DNA of 64,000 nt from Flavobacteriaceae bacterium. GTDB lineage: Bacteria; Bacteroidota; Bacteroidia; Flavobacteriales; Flavobacteriaceae. The translations under genes were made by a program, and so were the position numbers. The notes under the pieces were generated by a model. That model was not told where the DNA came from, did no database searches, and was given only the letters and a program-made list of their open reading frames with translations. The stretch lies in the NCBI GenBank assembly GCA_016744415.1, contig JADGEL010000001.1, positions 248,001 through 312,000 of the forward strand, read 5' to 3'. Shown here in pieces: positions 54,578 to 62,409 of the stretch (position 1 is its first letter; each line of letters opens with the position of its first letter).

Positions 54578-55042
54578 TTATATTTTAATCTGTCTATCGA
54601 TGTGTTGATCTAAAGAAATAAATGTTTCTGTACGTGCAACTCCTTTAATATTTTGTATTTCATTATTTAAAACATTCATCAAATGCTCATTATCTCTACA
54701 TAATATTTTTATAAAAATAGCGTAATTACCAGTTGTATAATGGCTTTCTATAACTTCTGGAATTTCTTTCAATCTTTTTATAGCAGCAGAATATTTACTG
54801 GCAGCATCTAAAAAAATCCCTACAAAAGCCAAGGTTTTAAACCCTAAAACTTTTGGGTTCAAAACAAATTTAGACCCTGCTAATAATCCCGTTGCTTCTA
54901 ATTTTCTTAGACGTTGATGGATAGCAGCTCCAGAAATTCCAACTTCTCTAGAAATACTTAAAATTGGAGTGCGGGCATCTTCAATCAAATTTTTGATAAT
55001 TATTTTATCGATACCATCTAAGTGTAAGCTTTTCTTCTTCAT
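54578..55042 (-). CDS. Lrp/AsnC-family transcriptional regulator
   Basis: 154 residues from ATG 55042 (KKKSLHLDGIDKIIIKNLIEDARTP); an upstream in-frame ATG at 55093 would add a 17-residue hydrophobic leader (ISFIFLLLILIL) that no Lrp protein has and that lies over a terminator and promoter box. The winged helix-turn-helix (ILSISREVGISGAAIHQRLRKLEATGLL) is followed by a RAM ligand/oligomerisation domain (VGIFLDAASKYSAAIKRLKEIPEVIESHYTTGNYAIFIKI). It probably responds to an amino acid. The asparaginase gene is 0.9 kb away, but no functional link can be shown. Confidence 0.93.
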   Translation of the reverse strand: MKKKSLHLDGIDKIIIKNLIEDARTPILSISREVGISGAAIHQRLRKLEATGLLAGSKFVLNPKVLGFKTLAFVGIFLDAASKYSAAIKRLKEIPEVIESHYTTGNYAIFIKILCRDNEHLMNVLNNEIQNIKGVARTETFISLDQHIDRQIKI

Positions 55043-55060
55043 TTTATTCAAAATTAGAAT

Positions 55061-55068
55061 CAAAAGTA
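55061..55068 (-). promoter_or_regulatory. -7 box for the Lrp/AsnC gene
   Basis: TACTTTTG on the minus strand, 18 bases before the ATG at 55042, just after the accC terminator. A second match, TAATTTTG, lies at 55049-55056, 6 bases before the ATG. Confidence 0.45.
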
Positions 55069-55075
55069 AAAAAAT

Positions 55076-55100
55076 AAAGGATATGTAAAACATATCCTTT
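55076..55100 (-). terminator. Terminator of the fabH-accB-accC unit
   Basis: AAAGGATATG and CATATCCTTT form a perfect 10-bp stem around a 5-base loop, 24 bases beyond the accC stop, followed on the minus strand by ATTTTTTTAC. Confidence 0.85.
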
Positions 55101-55124
55101 AAAAATCATTAGTATATTGAAATT

Positions 55125-56474
55125 TTATTCCTCTATCGGGGCCATTTCAAAATCATCCATAAATGCAGTTGTGTAATTTCCTGCAACATAATTTGGATCA
55201 TCCATCAATTGTCTATGAAAAGGAATCGTAGTTTTTATCCCTTCAATTACAAATTCATCCAAAGCACGTTTCATTTTATTAATAGCCTCTTCACGAGTTT
55301 GTGCAGTTGTTATCAACTTTGCAATCATTGAATCATAATTTGGCGGAATAGTATAACCAGCATACACATGTGTATCTAATCTGACACCATGACCTCCAGG
55401 AGCATGTAATGTTTCGATTTTTCCAGGTGATGGTCTAAAATCATTATATGGGTCCTCAGCATTAATTCTACATTCTATAGCATGCATTTTTGGTAAATAA
55501 TTTTTACCCGAAATTGGTACACCTGCTGCAACTAAAATCTGTTCGCGAATTAAATCAAAATTAATTACTTGTTCAGTAATTGGATGCTCTACTTGAATAC
55601 GTGTATTCATTTCCATAAAGTAGAAATTACGATGTTTATCAACCAAAAACTCAACTGTACCAGCTCCTTCATATTTAATATATTCAGATGCTTTCACTGC
55701 AGATTCACCCATTTGCTTACGCAATTTTGATGTCATATATGGTGATGGAACTTCTTCTGTCAACTTCTGATGACGTCTTTGCACAGAGCAATCTCTTTCT
55801 GATAAATGACATGCTTTACCATAAGAATCTCCAACAATTTGGATTTCGATATGACGAGGTTCTTCAATTAACTTTTCCATATACATGTCATCATTGTCAA
55901 AAGAAGCTTTTGCTTCCTGACGTGCATCATCCCATCCTTTCTTTAATTCTTCAGGTTTCCAAACAGCACGCATCCCTTTACCTCCACCTCCGGCAGTTGC
56001 CTTTAACATAACTGGATATCCAACTTCTACAGCCAACTTTTCGCACTCTTCAAAAGATTCAATAATTCCTTCAGATCCAGGAACACAAGGTACACCAGCC
56101 TCCTTCATTGTTTCTTTTGCCGATGCTTTGTCTCCCATTCTATTAATCATTTCGGCTGTTGCTCCAATGAATTTAATGCCGTGTTCTTCACAGATTTTTG
56201 AAAATTTAGCATTTTCAGATAAAAATCCATAACCTGGATGTATTGCGTCAGCATTAGTAATTTCTGCTGCTGAAATAATATTTGATATTTTTAAATAGGA
56301 TTCGCTACTCGCAGCTGGTCCAATACAAACTGCTTCATCTGCAAATTTTACATGCAAACTATCTTCATCTGCAGTTGAGTACACTGCGACAGATTTTACG
56401 CCCATTTCTTTACAAGTTCTAATAATTCGTAAAGCAATTTCGCCTCTGTTTGCTATTAATATTTTTTTAAACAT
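55125..56474 (-). CDS. accC: Acetyl-CoA carboxylase, biotin carboxylase subunit
   Basis: 449 residues. The N-terminal [32 protein letters not shown] is diagnostic for biotin carboxylase, followed by [11 protein letters not shown], the ATP-grasp Gly-rich loop ([12 protein letters not shown]), [16 protein letters not shown] and [15 protein letters not shown] with the catalytic Arg/Glu. It carboxylates biotin on AccB, the first step of malonyl-CoA synthesis. It follows accB by 65 bases and closes the fatty-acid unit. Confidence 0.98.
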   Translation of the reverse strand: MFKKILIANRGEIALRIIRTCKEMGVKSVAVYSTADEDSLHVKFADEAVCIGPAASSESYLKISNIISAAEITNADAIHPGYGFLSENAKFSKICEEHGIKFIGATAEMINRMGDKASAKETMKEAGVPCVPGSEGIIESFEECEKLAVEVGYPVMLKATAGGGGKGMRAVWKPEELKKGWDDARQEAKASFDNDDMYMEKLIEEPRHIEIQIVGDSYGKACHLSERDCSVQRRHQKLTEEVPSPYMTSKLRKQMGESAVKASEYIKYEGAGTVEFLVDKHRNFYFMEMNTRIQVEHPITEQVINFDLIREQILVAAGVPISGKNYLPKMHAIECRINAEDPYNDFRPSPGKIETLHAPGGHGVRLDTHVYAGYTIPPNYDSMIAKLITTAQTREEAINKMKRALDEFVIEGIKTTIPFHRQLMDDPNYVAGNYTTAFMDDFEMAPIEE

Positions 56475-56539
56475 ACGTTCTTAAATTTTTTTTAATCAAA
56501 AAATAAATACCAATTTTTAAAATTGGTATTTCAAATTAA

Positions 56540-57022
56540 TTAAGAAGGATCAACTAAGAAAAGTGGTTGTCCAAATTCAACTGGCGTAGCGTCATCAACT
56601 AAAACTTTTACAATTTTACCTGAAACTTCAGATTCAATTTCGTTGAATAACTTCATCGCTTCAATAATACATACAATCGATTCAGAGTGTACTGTATCAC
56701 CTATTTCAATAAAATTAGGCTTGTCTGGAGAAGATTTTCTATAAAAAGTTCCGATAATCGGCGATGTAATTGTGATGTACTTTGAATCTTCATCCGCTTC
56801 TGACTTATCCTCAGAAGCAGCAGCTGCAACAGGAGTTGCAATTGGCACAACTCCAATTGGCGCTTGTGGCATAGCCATTGGTGCTTGATGAACAATAGTA
56901 GTTTCTGAATTACCCGATCCTGTTTTAATCGTTATCTTAAAATCTTCTAATTCTAGTTTTACCTCATTAACACCAGATTTAGATACAAACTTTATAAGAC
57001 TTTGAATTTCTTTTAAATCCAT
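56540..57022 (-). CDS. accB: Acetyl-CoA carboxylase, biotin carboxyl carrier protein
   Basis: 160 residues. The N-terminus is LKEIQSLIKFVSKSGVNEVKLEL, residues 45-78 are a Pro/Ala-rich hinge, and the last 75 residues are the biotinyl domain with GTFYRKSSPDKPNFIEIGD and CIIEAMKLFNEIE, in which Lys 124 is the biotinylated residue. It shuttles the carboxyl group between AccC and AccAD. It is co-directional between fabH and accC. Confidence 0.98.
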   Translation of the reverse strand: MDLKEIQSLIKFVSKSGVNEVKLELEDFKITIKTGSGNSETTIVHQAPMAMPQAPIGVVPIATPVAAAASEDKSEADEDSKYITITSPIIGTFYRKSSPDKPNFIEIGDTVHSESIVCIIEAMKLFNEIESEVSGKIVKVLVDDATPVEFGQPLFLVDPS

Positions 57023-57054
57023 AAATATATATTTTTAGTAATTATAGTTGATTA

Positions 57055-58059
57055 TTATTTTGTGTTATAGGCCCATTTAAAATAAATGGCTCCCCAAGAA
57101 AATCCTCCTCCAAAAGCTGCAAAAATAATTTTATCTCCCTTTTTAAGTTGTGATTCATAATCGGCTAATAACAAAGGTAAGGTAGCTGAAGTTGTATTTC
57201 CATATTTTTCGATGTTCACCATTACTTGGCTATCATCCAATCCAATTCTATTTGCAGTTGCATCAATAATTCTTTTATTTGCTTGATGCGCTGCCAACCA
57301 ATTAATATCTTCTTTAGTTAAATTATTTTTCTCTAAAATTCGTTCACTAACATCTGCCATGTTAAAAACAGCATTTTTAAAAACAGTACGTCCTTCTTGC
57401 TTTACAAAATATCCTTCATCCGTTCCAAATTCTTCTCCTTTTTTAAATGGATATGCTGAGCCACCTTTTAAAACTTTTAAGAATTCTCTTCCATTCCCAT
57501 CTGTTCTTAGATATTCATCTTGCATACCGAATCCGTTCATATTTGGCTCAAATAAAACAGCAGCAGCAGCATCACCAAAGATGATACAAGTTGCCCGATC
57601 TTTATAATCAATCATCGATGAGTTTTTATCAGCACCAATAAGGAGTATTTTTTTATATTTTCCAGACTCAATAAAAGCAGCCACAGTAGACATTCCGAAT
57701 AAAAAACTAGAACAAGCTGAATCCATATCGAAAGAAAAAGCATTTGTCGCTCCAATTTTAGCAGCAACAAATGCTGCTGTACTTGCAGCCTGCATATCGG
57801 CTGTTGCAGTTGCAACAATTACTAAATCTATTTCTTTGGGGTCTAGGTTGGACTTTGCTATTAAATTTTCAGAGGCTTTAATAGCCATAAAAGAAGTTCC
57901 TTTTCCGTCTTCTTTTAAAATTCTTCTCTCTTTAATTCCAGTACGAGAAACAATCCATTCATCGTTTGTTTCTACCATGGTTTCCAGAATTTTATTCGTT
58001 AACACGTAGTCTGGAAGATATTTTCCAACGGCAGTAATTGCTGCAGTTATTTTATTCAT
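57055..58059 (-). CDS. fabH: 3-oxoacyl-ACP synthase III
   Basis: 334 residues. The catalytic triad is visible: Cys 116 in DMDSACSSFLFG, His 258 in LAAHQANKRIID and Asn 288 in EKYGNTTSATLPL. The opening block VGKYLPDYVLTNKILETMVETNDEWIVSRTGIKERR is the FabH signature. It condenses acetyl-CoA with malonyl-ACP to start fatty-acid chains. The gene is preceded by tandem terminators after rpmF, so it must have its own start or depend on read-through; accB follows after 32 bases. Confidence 0.97.
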   Translation of the reverse strand: MNKITAAITAVGKYLPDYVLTNKILETMVETNDEWIVSRTGIKERRILKEDGKGTSFMAIKASENLIAKSNLDPKEIDLVIVATATADMQAASTAAFVAAKIGATNAFSFDMDSACSSFLFGMSTVAAFIESGKYKKILLIGADKNSSMIDYKDRATCIIFGDAAAAVLFEPNMNGFGMQDEYLRTDGNGREFLKVLKGGSAYPFKKGEEFGTDEGYFVKQEGRTVFKNAVFNMADVSERILEKNNLTKEDINWLAAHQANKRIIDATANRIGLDDSQVMVNIEKYGNTTSATLPLLLADYESQLKKGDKIIFAAFGGGFSWGAIYFKWAYNTK

Positions 58060-58132
58060 ATTTAAAAATATTTATACTTTTAAAGAAGTTCAAAGTAATG
58101 AAAAAAAAATCACAAAAAGGATAAAAAAAAAC

Positions 58133-58160
58133 GCTTTTCACTCATTTTTGAGTAAAAAGC
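58133..58160 (-). terminator. Second of two tandem terminators after rpmF
   Basis: A 12-bp stem with one mismatch (arms GCTTTTCACTCA and TGAGTAAAAAGC) and a TTTT loop. On the minus strand it is followed by a run of nine T. Confidence 0.75.
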
Positions 58161-58164
58161 ATAA

Positions 58165-58191
58165 AAAAACCCTCAAAAAATGAGAGTTTTT
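58165..58191 (-). terminator. First of two tandem terminators after rpmF
   Basis: An 11-bp stem with one mismatch: CCTCA pairs with TGAGA within AAAAAC/GTTTTT flanks, 23 bases after the rpmF stop. Its CTCA/TGAG core also occurs in the second hairpin, so the two could form alternative pairings. Confidence 0.7.
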
Positions 58192-58213
58192 ATAATTTTA
58201 ATAATTTAATCAA

Positions 58214-58408
58214 TTAAGCCTCAGCAGAAGTTGCATCGATTACTATTTGACCTCGGTAATATAATTTACCTTCATGCCAATGAGCTCTGTGATATAAATG
58301 CGCTTCTCCTGTTGTTGGATCTACAGCAATTTGAGGAACAGATGCTTTGTAATGAGTTCTTCTCTTGTCTCTTCTTGTTTTCGATATTTTTCTTTTAGGA
58401 TGTGCCAT
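58214..58408 (-). CDS. rpmF: 50S ribosomal protein L32
   Basis: 64 residues: [21 protein letters not shown] is the invariant L32 N-terminus, and the tail has [20 protein letters not shown]. The usual zinc-binding Cys pairs of L32 are absent, as in many Bacteroidota. Its ATG shares one base with the stop of the DUF177 gene (TAATG), so translation is coupled. This DUF177-rpmF-fab order is conserved across bacteria. Confidence 0.97.
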   Translation of the reverse strand: MAHPKRKISKTRRDKRRTHYKASVPQIAVDPTTGEAHLYHRAHWHEGKLYYRGQIVIDATSAEA

Positions 58409-58938
58409 TATTCTATATTTTTATTCGTTTGTATCTCTTTTAATTTTGCCCAACGCGGGTCTATTATTTCATTTTTTTTCTCTTGATATTGTTCTAATTT
58501 TTTCAATATATCTGATTGTAAAGTTCCATCTTCAACTCCTGGATGAATTCTCTTGGTTGGTATGGATAACACAATCATTTCATAAATTAATTGTGCAACA
58601 TTCAACTCAAAAGTACCATATGGTATAATTAATAACTCTTCATTATCGTTATTAAATTCATCGCCAAACTTTACTATGATAGATAAATTTCCTTTAACAG
58701 CCAATTCAAAAGGCTCATTTGTTACATCACATGCAACAGTAACATTTCCTTTTGCTTCAAACTCTAAGTTAAGCATATTGCTTTTTTTCTCAAAGTTTAA
58801 CACAACTTTTATAGCTGAGTTTTGAAACTCATCGTATTGAAAATCTTCAAAGAACTTCTTATCAATTTGATACTCAAATTTATGTTTACCTAACTTTAAT
58901 CCTACAAATGATATGTTGAATTCTTTTAAGTTCTCCAT
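58408..58938 (-). CDS. DUF177/YceD-family protein
   Basis: 176 residues with the DUF177 pattern: [27 protein letters not shown], then [27 protein letters not shown] (one Cys retained where the family often has a CxxC), and [31 protein letters not shown] in the C-terminal part. The family acts in 23S rRNA accumulation or assembly together with L32, matching its position directly before rpmF (TAATG overlap). Confidence 0.92.
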   Translation of the reverse strand: MENLKEFNISFVGLKLGKHKFEYQIDKKFFEDFQYDEFQNSAIKVVLNFEKKSNMLNLEFEAKGNVTVACDVTNEPFELAVKGNLSIIVKFGDEFNNDNEELLIIPYGTFELNVAQLIYEMIVLSIPTKRIHPGVEDGTLQSDILKKLEQYQEKKNEIIDPRWAKLKEIQTNKNIE

Positions 58939-58961
58939 TTCAAAACATTTATTTGAGCGTG

Positions 58962-58969
58962 CAAAGATA
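58962..58969 (-). promoter_or_regulatory. -7 box for DUF177-rpmF
   Basis: TATCTTTG on the minus strand, 23 bases before the ATG at 58938. A TTTG lies 24 bases further upstream, one base beyond the accepted spacing range. Confidence 0.5.
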
Positions 58970-59005
58970 TAAAAATATCAGAATAATTTACATCAAAATT
59001 GACTT

Positions 59006-60049
59006 TTATTCCCTTTTGGTTTTTTTAAGCGTATTTCTTGTCAATTCCTGATAATTAGAACGTTTACCATAAATTTCAATTGCTTTAAATAGAGCTTCTT
59101 TAAAGGAACTTTCATCAGCTTTATTTTTACCTGCAATTTCGAATGCAGTCCCATGATCTGGCGATGTTCTTATTTTGTTCAACCCTGCTGTAAAATTAAC
59201 ACCTTTTCCAAAGGATAGTGTTTTAAATGGCGCCAGTCCTTGATCGTGGTACATTGCTAAAATTGCATCAAACTGCTGATAGGCTTTAGAGCCAAAAAAG
59301 CCATCGGCAGCAAAAGGCCCATATACTAACTTTCCTTCTTCTTGCAATTCTAAAACTGTTGGCTTAATTATATCATCATCTTCATTACCAATGACACCAT
59401 TATCACCACAATGCGGATTTAATCCTAAAAGAGCAATTTTTGGTCTTGATATTTCAAAATCTTGTACCAATGTTTTATACATTAAATTGACCTTGCTTTT
59501 AATAAGTGCTGGAGTAATTGTTTTTGCAATTTCAGCAATTGGGATATGCCCAGTAGCTAGAACAACTCTTAACCTCTCAGCCATCAATATCATAAGGCTA
59601 TCTCCTTCTAACTCACTTTCTAGATACTCTGTGTGTCCTGCAAATTTAAACTCATCTGATTGAATATTTTCTTTGTTGATTGGCGCAGTAACTAATGCAT
59701 CAATACTTCCATTTTTTAAAGCCTTTGTAGCTTCTTTTAACGAAAAGAATGCATATTTGCCACCAACTTCATTTGACTTTCCAACGGTAATTTCAACATC
59801 CTCTTTCCAGGCATTCAAAACATTTATTTTCCCATCAACTATCTGACCAATATTTGATACACTATGAATTGAAACATTAGAGTTCAACATTTTTTTATAA
59901 AATGAAATCACTTTTGAAGATCCAAAAATTACAGGAGTACAAAAATCTAACATTCTTTTATCATCAAATGTTTTTATAATTACCTCTGCACCTATCCCGT
60001 TAATATCGCCAATAGATATCCCAATTTTTATTTTAGATTCCTTATTCAT
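59006..60049 (-). CDS. pdxA: 4-hydroxythreonine-4-phosphate dehydrogenase
   Basis: 347 residues. IGISIGDINGIGAEVIIKTF opens the PdxA fold, and three metal-ligand His appear in FAGHTEYLE, LGLNPHCGDNG and MYHDQGLAPFKTL. GVNFTAGLNKIRTSPDHGTAFEIAGKN is the conserved late block. It oxidises 4-phosphohydroxy-L-threonine in pyridoxal-phosphate synthesis. It precedes DUF177-rpmF by 67 bases on the same strand and is divergent from ribE, with facing promoter boxes in the 57-base gap. Confidence 0.96.
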   Translation of the reverse strand: MNKESKIKIGISIGDINGIGAEVIIKTFDDKRMLDFCTPVIFGSSKVISFYKKMLNSNVSIHSVSNIGQIVDGKINVLNAWKEDVEITVGKSNEVGGKYAFFSLKEATKALKNGSIDALVTAPINKENIQSDEFKFAGHTEYLESELEGDSLMILMAERLRVVLATGHIPIAEIAKTITPALIKSKVNLMYKTLVQDFEISRPKIALLGLNPHCGDNGVIGNEDDDIIKPTVLELQEEGKLVYGPFAADGFFGSKAYQQFDAILAMYHDQGLAPFKTLSFGKGVNFTAGLNKIRTSPDHGTAFEIAGKNKADESSFKEALFKAIEIYGKRSNYQELTRNTLKKTKRE

Positions 60050-60065
60050 TCAGTTGTATTATGCT

Positions 60066-60073
60066 TATTTTTG
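60066..60073 (+). promoter_or_regulatory. -7 box for ribE
   Basis: TATTTTTG, 33 bases before the riboflavin-synthase ATG. It forms an imperfect inverted repeat with the pdxA box (TACTTTTG on the minus strand), only 6 bases away. Confidence 0.45.
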
Positions 60074-60079
60074 AGGTAT

Positions 60080-60087
60080 CAAAAGTA
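60080..60087 (-). promoter_or_regulatory. -7 box for pdxA
   Basis: TACTTTTG on the minus strand, 30 bases before the pdxA ATG at 60049. It faces the ribE box, so the two predicted polymerase footprints overlap. Confidence 0.45.
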
Positions 60088-60106
60088 ATCAATAAAATTC
60101 ACAAAT

Positions 60107-60691
60107 ATGTTTACCGGAATTATAGAAACTTTAGGCATTGTAAAAAACATTACACAAGAAAAAGACAACTATCATTTTTCAATTCAAAGTGATATTACCT
60201 CGGAACTAAAAATAGATCAAAGCGTTGCTCATAACGGAATTTGTTTAACAGTAATTGCGATTGAGAATGACATTCATACAGTTACTGCAATTAAAGAAAC
60301 GCTGGATAAAACAAACCTACATACACTTACAATTGGTGATTCAATAAATTTAGAGCGTGCTATGAAAATGGATGCACGGTTGGATGGTCATATTGTACAA
60401 GGTCATGTGGATGAAACTGCAAAATGCATCTCGGTAGTTCTTGAAAATGGGAGTGCTTTCTTTACATTTGAATACAATTCTAAAAAAAATAATATAACAA
60501 TAGAAAAAGGTTCAATCACCGTAAACGGAGTTAGCCTAACTGTTGTAAATTCAGAAAAAAATCAATTTAGTGTGGCGATAATTCCATATACCATAGAAAA
60601 CACAAATTTTAAAAATTTTAAAGTGGGTTCTGTAGTTAATTTAGAATTTGATGTAATTGGAAAATATATTGCTAGATTAATGCAGAAATAA
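60107..60691 (+). CDS. ribE: Riboflavin synthase, alpha subunit
   Basis: 194 residues with the internal duplication of lumazine-binding barrels: MFTGIIETLGIVKNI and SVAHNGICLTV in the first, HIVQGHVDETAKCISV and GSITVNGVSLTVV in the second. The C-terminal helix (VNLEFDVIGKYIARLMQK) forms the trimer interface. It dismutates two 6,7-dimethyl-8-ribityllumazines to riboflavin. I see no FMN-riboswitch features in its short 5' region. Confidence 0.97.
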   Translation: MFTGIIETLGIVKNITQEKDNYHFSIQSDITSELKIDQSVAHNGICLTVIAIENDIHTVTAIKETLDKTNLHTLTIGDSINLERAMKMDARLDGHIVQGHVDETAKCISVVLENGSAFFTFEYNSKKNNITIEKGSITVNGVSLTVVNSEKNQFSVAIIPYTIENTNFKNFKVGSVVNLEFDVIGKYIARLMQK

Positions 60692-60692
60692 G

Positions 60693-60869
60693 TTATTTTT
60701 TATTTCTTAATTTAAGGACACCATATAATATTCCTGAAACTACCAAAAATCCAAGACCACCATCTACTGGCAATCCAGGAGGGGGAGGGGGAGGAGCTGC
60801 TGCAAACAGAGTATTAGTGAAGGTCATAATAACAACCAACAAAAAAAGTTTTTTAGAACTCATTTTCAT
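60693..60869 (-). CDS. 58-residue exported protein with a PID-CTERM-like sorting tail
   Basis: An ORF of 58 codons not longer than common ORF cutoffs. It has a signal peptide (KLFLLVVIMTFTNTLFA), then AAAPPPPPPG, then LPVDGGLGFLVVSGILYGVLKLRNKK. The end has three parts: a short motif LPVDGG, a hydrophobic helix and a basic tip. That is the plan of the PID-CTERM tails of Bacteroidota, which resemble PEP-CTERM/exosortase substrates. The mature protein is little more than a poly-Pro spacer. A TAnnTTTG box precedes it. The stop is 1 base from the ribE stop (convergent). No exosortase gene is in the window. The match is by motif only. Confidence 0.7.
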   Translation of the reverse strand: MKMSSKKLFLLVVIMTFTNTLFAAAPPPPPPGLPVDGGLGFLVVSGILYGVLKLRNKK

Positions 60870-60893
60870 TATTCTTTGGGGTTAAGAAGAACG

Positions 60894-60901
60894 CAAATAT
60901 A
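60894..60901 (-). promoter_or_regulatory. -7 box for the PID-CTERM-like gene
   Basis: TATATTTG on the minus strand, 24 bases before the ATG at 60869. Confidence 0.45.
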
Positions 60902-61127
60902 TACATTTTTTTTTCAAAAAAAAGATAATATTAAAATATAGCCCTACTCTTATCCTAATTTCATAAGGATCACCTCCATTGATAACTAACTTACAATCTA
61001 CCTCTTAACAACATAAAAGGTGTGAAATTTTAAAAAATAAATTTCTCTCTAAGCTATGATGAAAGGTAATAATTGATATATTCGACACTCAAAATGTACT
61101 AAATACATTCAATAGTCATAAAATAAT

Positions 61128-61232
61128 ATGAAAATGACTAAACTTTACTTTGTGCTATTTGCTCTTATATTAATTACTATCAATGTTTCTGCTCAAGAGA
61201 AAAAGCAAGATCAGGCACACCTAAAAAAATAG
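61128..61232 (+). CDS. 34-residue exported peptide or remnant gene
   Basis: ATG 61128 encodes MKMTKLYFVLFALILITINV, a well-formed signal peptide with SAQ cleavage motif, followed by only EKKQDQAHLKK and a TAG. The signal peptide quality argues against chance; the very short mature part suggests either a tiny secreted peptide or the surviving start of a gene that decayed. The downstream 360 bases are AT-rich with no continuing frame. Confidence 0.5.
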   Translation: MKMTKLYFVLFALILITINVSAQEKKQDQAHLKK

Positions 61233-61589
61233 ATATTATATTTATTAAGTAACATTACAAACCAAAAAAGGCCTACATAAAAACGCAACCCTTTTTTAGC
61301 TACTATTTAACTAAATACTAGCCTGGTATAGTGAAAATTCACAGTAATGTATTAAGTCCTTCCTTTTAATACAAAATACTTAATTAAAATAAATATAATC
61401 CATTTTAACTTATTCTATTCTATATTACGATTTACATATTTTTTTAAATAATAAATACTTTCATCTTATCGAAAGAAACTTATTTGGGCATGTTTTTCAT
61501 CAAAAAAGTTGGCAAGTTGACTTTTTAAAAAATAAATATATTTACTGATTGAACAAAATGAAGTCAATCCAGATAGGTATTAAACAAAA
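61233..61589. other. Gene-free AT-rich stretch before the CAT tRNA
   Basis: About 357 bases with frequent stops in every frame. I see no RNA gene, repeat or promoter pair. It may hold the decayed remainder of the small exported ORF upstream. Confidence 0.5.
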
Positions 61590-61617
61590 AAAGACCTGTA
61601 ATTTCTTACAAGTCTTT
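61590..61617 (-). terminator. Terminator of the CAT-anticodon tRNA
   Basis: A 12-bp stem with one mismatch (AAAGACCTGTAA with TTACAAGTCTTT) and a 4-base loop, 11 bases beyond the tRNA 3' end, followed by a run of T on the minus strand. Confidence 0.8.
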
Positions 61618-61628
61618 CGTTTCATTTG

Positions 61629-61702
61629 TGGACCCACAAGGGCTCGAACCTTGGACCCCCTGATTATGAGTCAGGTGCTCTAACCAGCTGAGCTATGGGT
61701 CC
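61629..61702 (-). tRNA. tRNA with CAT anticodon, probably tRNA-Ile2 (lysidine type)
   Basis: A 74-base cloverleaf: acceptor GGACCCA pairs with TGGGTCC, D-arm GCTCAGCTGGTTAGAGC, anticodon stem CCTGA/TCAGG with loop CTCATAA, T-arm AAGGTTCGAGCCCTT, discriminator A. The anticodon is CAT. ACTCATAATC and TAGCTCAG resemble the E. coli minor Ile tRNA rather than initiator or elongator Met, which would make it a TilS substrate. The amino-acid identity is an inference; the CAT anticodon is certain. Confidence 0.85.
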
Positions 61703-61819
61703 TGAAACTGGGTGCAATATTAACACTTATTTCGATTCTGTACAATTTTTTACCAAACAATGATTTCTAAAAAATGTCGTTTCAAAAATATATTTATCTT
61801 TAGCCTAAAATAAAAATCT

Positions 61820-62353
61820 ATGTTTTCAAAAAATAAATTTTTAATTACTGCTCTGTTATTTATCAGTGTCTTTTCCTTTTCGCAAAATACTAGTGAACCC
61901 TTTATGAATCATGTTAGATTTGGAGGGACTTTTAATTTAGGGTTTGGAAATAATTATACAACTATAGGGATTTCTCCAAGTGCTATCTATGATTTTAATC
62001 ATCAGTTTAGTGCAGGGGTAAGTTTTAGCTATTTATATTCTAAAGGAAAATATTACTATCCAAATTCTAATAAGAGATTTGAAGCCTCTTCTAGCATGTT
62101 AGGTGGAAGTTTGATAGCACTTTACAACCCTTTCAATGCTTTTCAATTATCGGCTGAATTTGAGCAAATGAATGTTAATTATAAAGATGATAGATTTCCT
62201 GAAAGTTCAGAATGGGTTCCTGCAATTTATTTAGGACTTGCATACAATACTGGAAATATTGCTTTTGGTATGAGATACAACGTTTTATTTTACTCAACTA
62301 ATAGAAGTATTTATAGTTCAGCTTTCACTCCAGTATTTAGAGTTTATTTTTAA
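61820..62353 (+). CDS. Outer-membrane beta-barrel protein of unknown function
   Basis: 177 residues with a signal peptide (FLITALLFISVFSFSQ). The mature part alternates in the way of an eight-strand barrel (VRFGGTFNLGFGNNYTTIGISPSAIYDFN; FSAGVSFSYLYSKGKYY; SMLGGSLIALYNPF; WVPAIYLGLAYNT; IAFGMRYNVLFYS) and ends FRVYF, a typical aromatic C-terminus. No catalytic residues are recognised. The next gene starts 56 bases downstream. Confidence 0.75.
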   Translation: MFSKNKFLITALLFISVFSFSQNTSEPFMNHVRFGGTFNLGFGNNYTTIGISPSAIYDFNHQFSAGVSFSYLYSKGKYYYPNSNKRFEASSSMLGGSLIALYNPFNAFQLSAEFEQMNVNYKDDRFPESSEWVPAIYLGLAYNTGNIAFGMRYNVLFYSTNRSIYSSAFTPVFRVYF

Positions 62354-62409
62354 TACTTATTTTTTAACCTACTTTAAGAGATCACCTCTAAATTCATAAA
62401 TAATTACTC

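Noticed and set aside
55043-55093. Upstream ATG extending the Lrp/AsnC protein with a hydrophobic leader
   Set aside because: It lies across a terminator and a promoter box, and no Lrp protein has such a leader.
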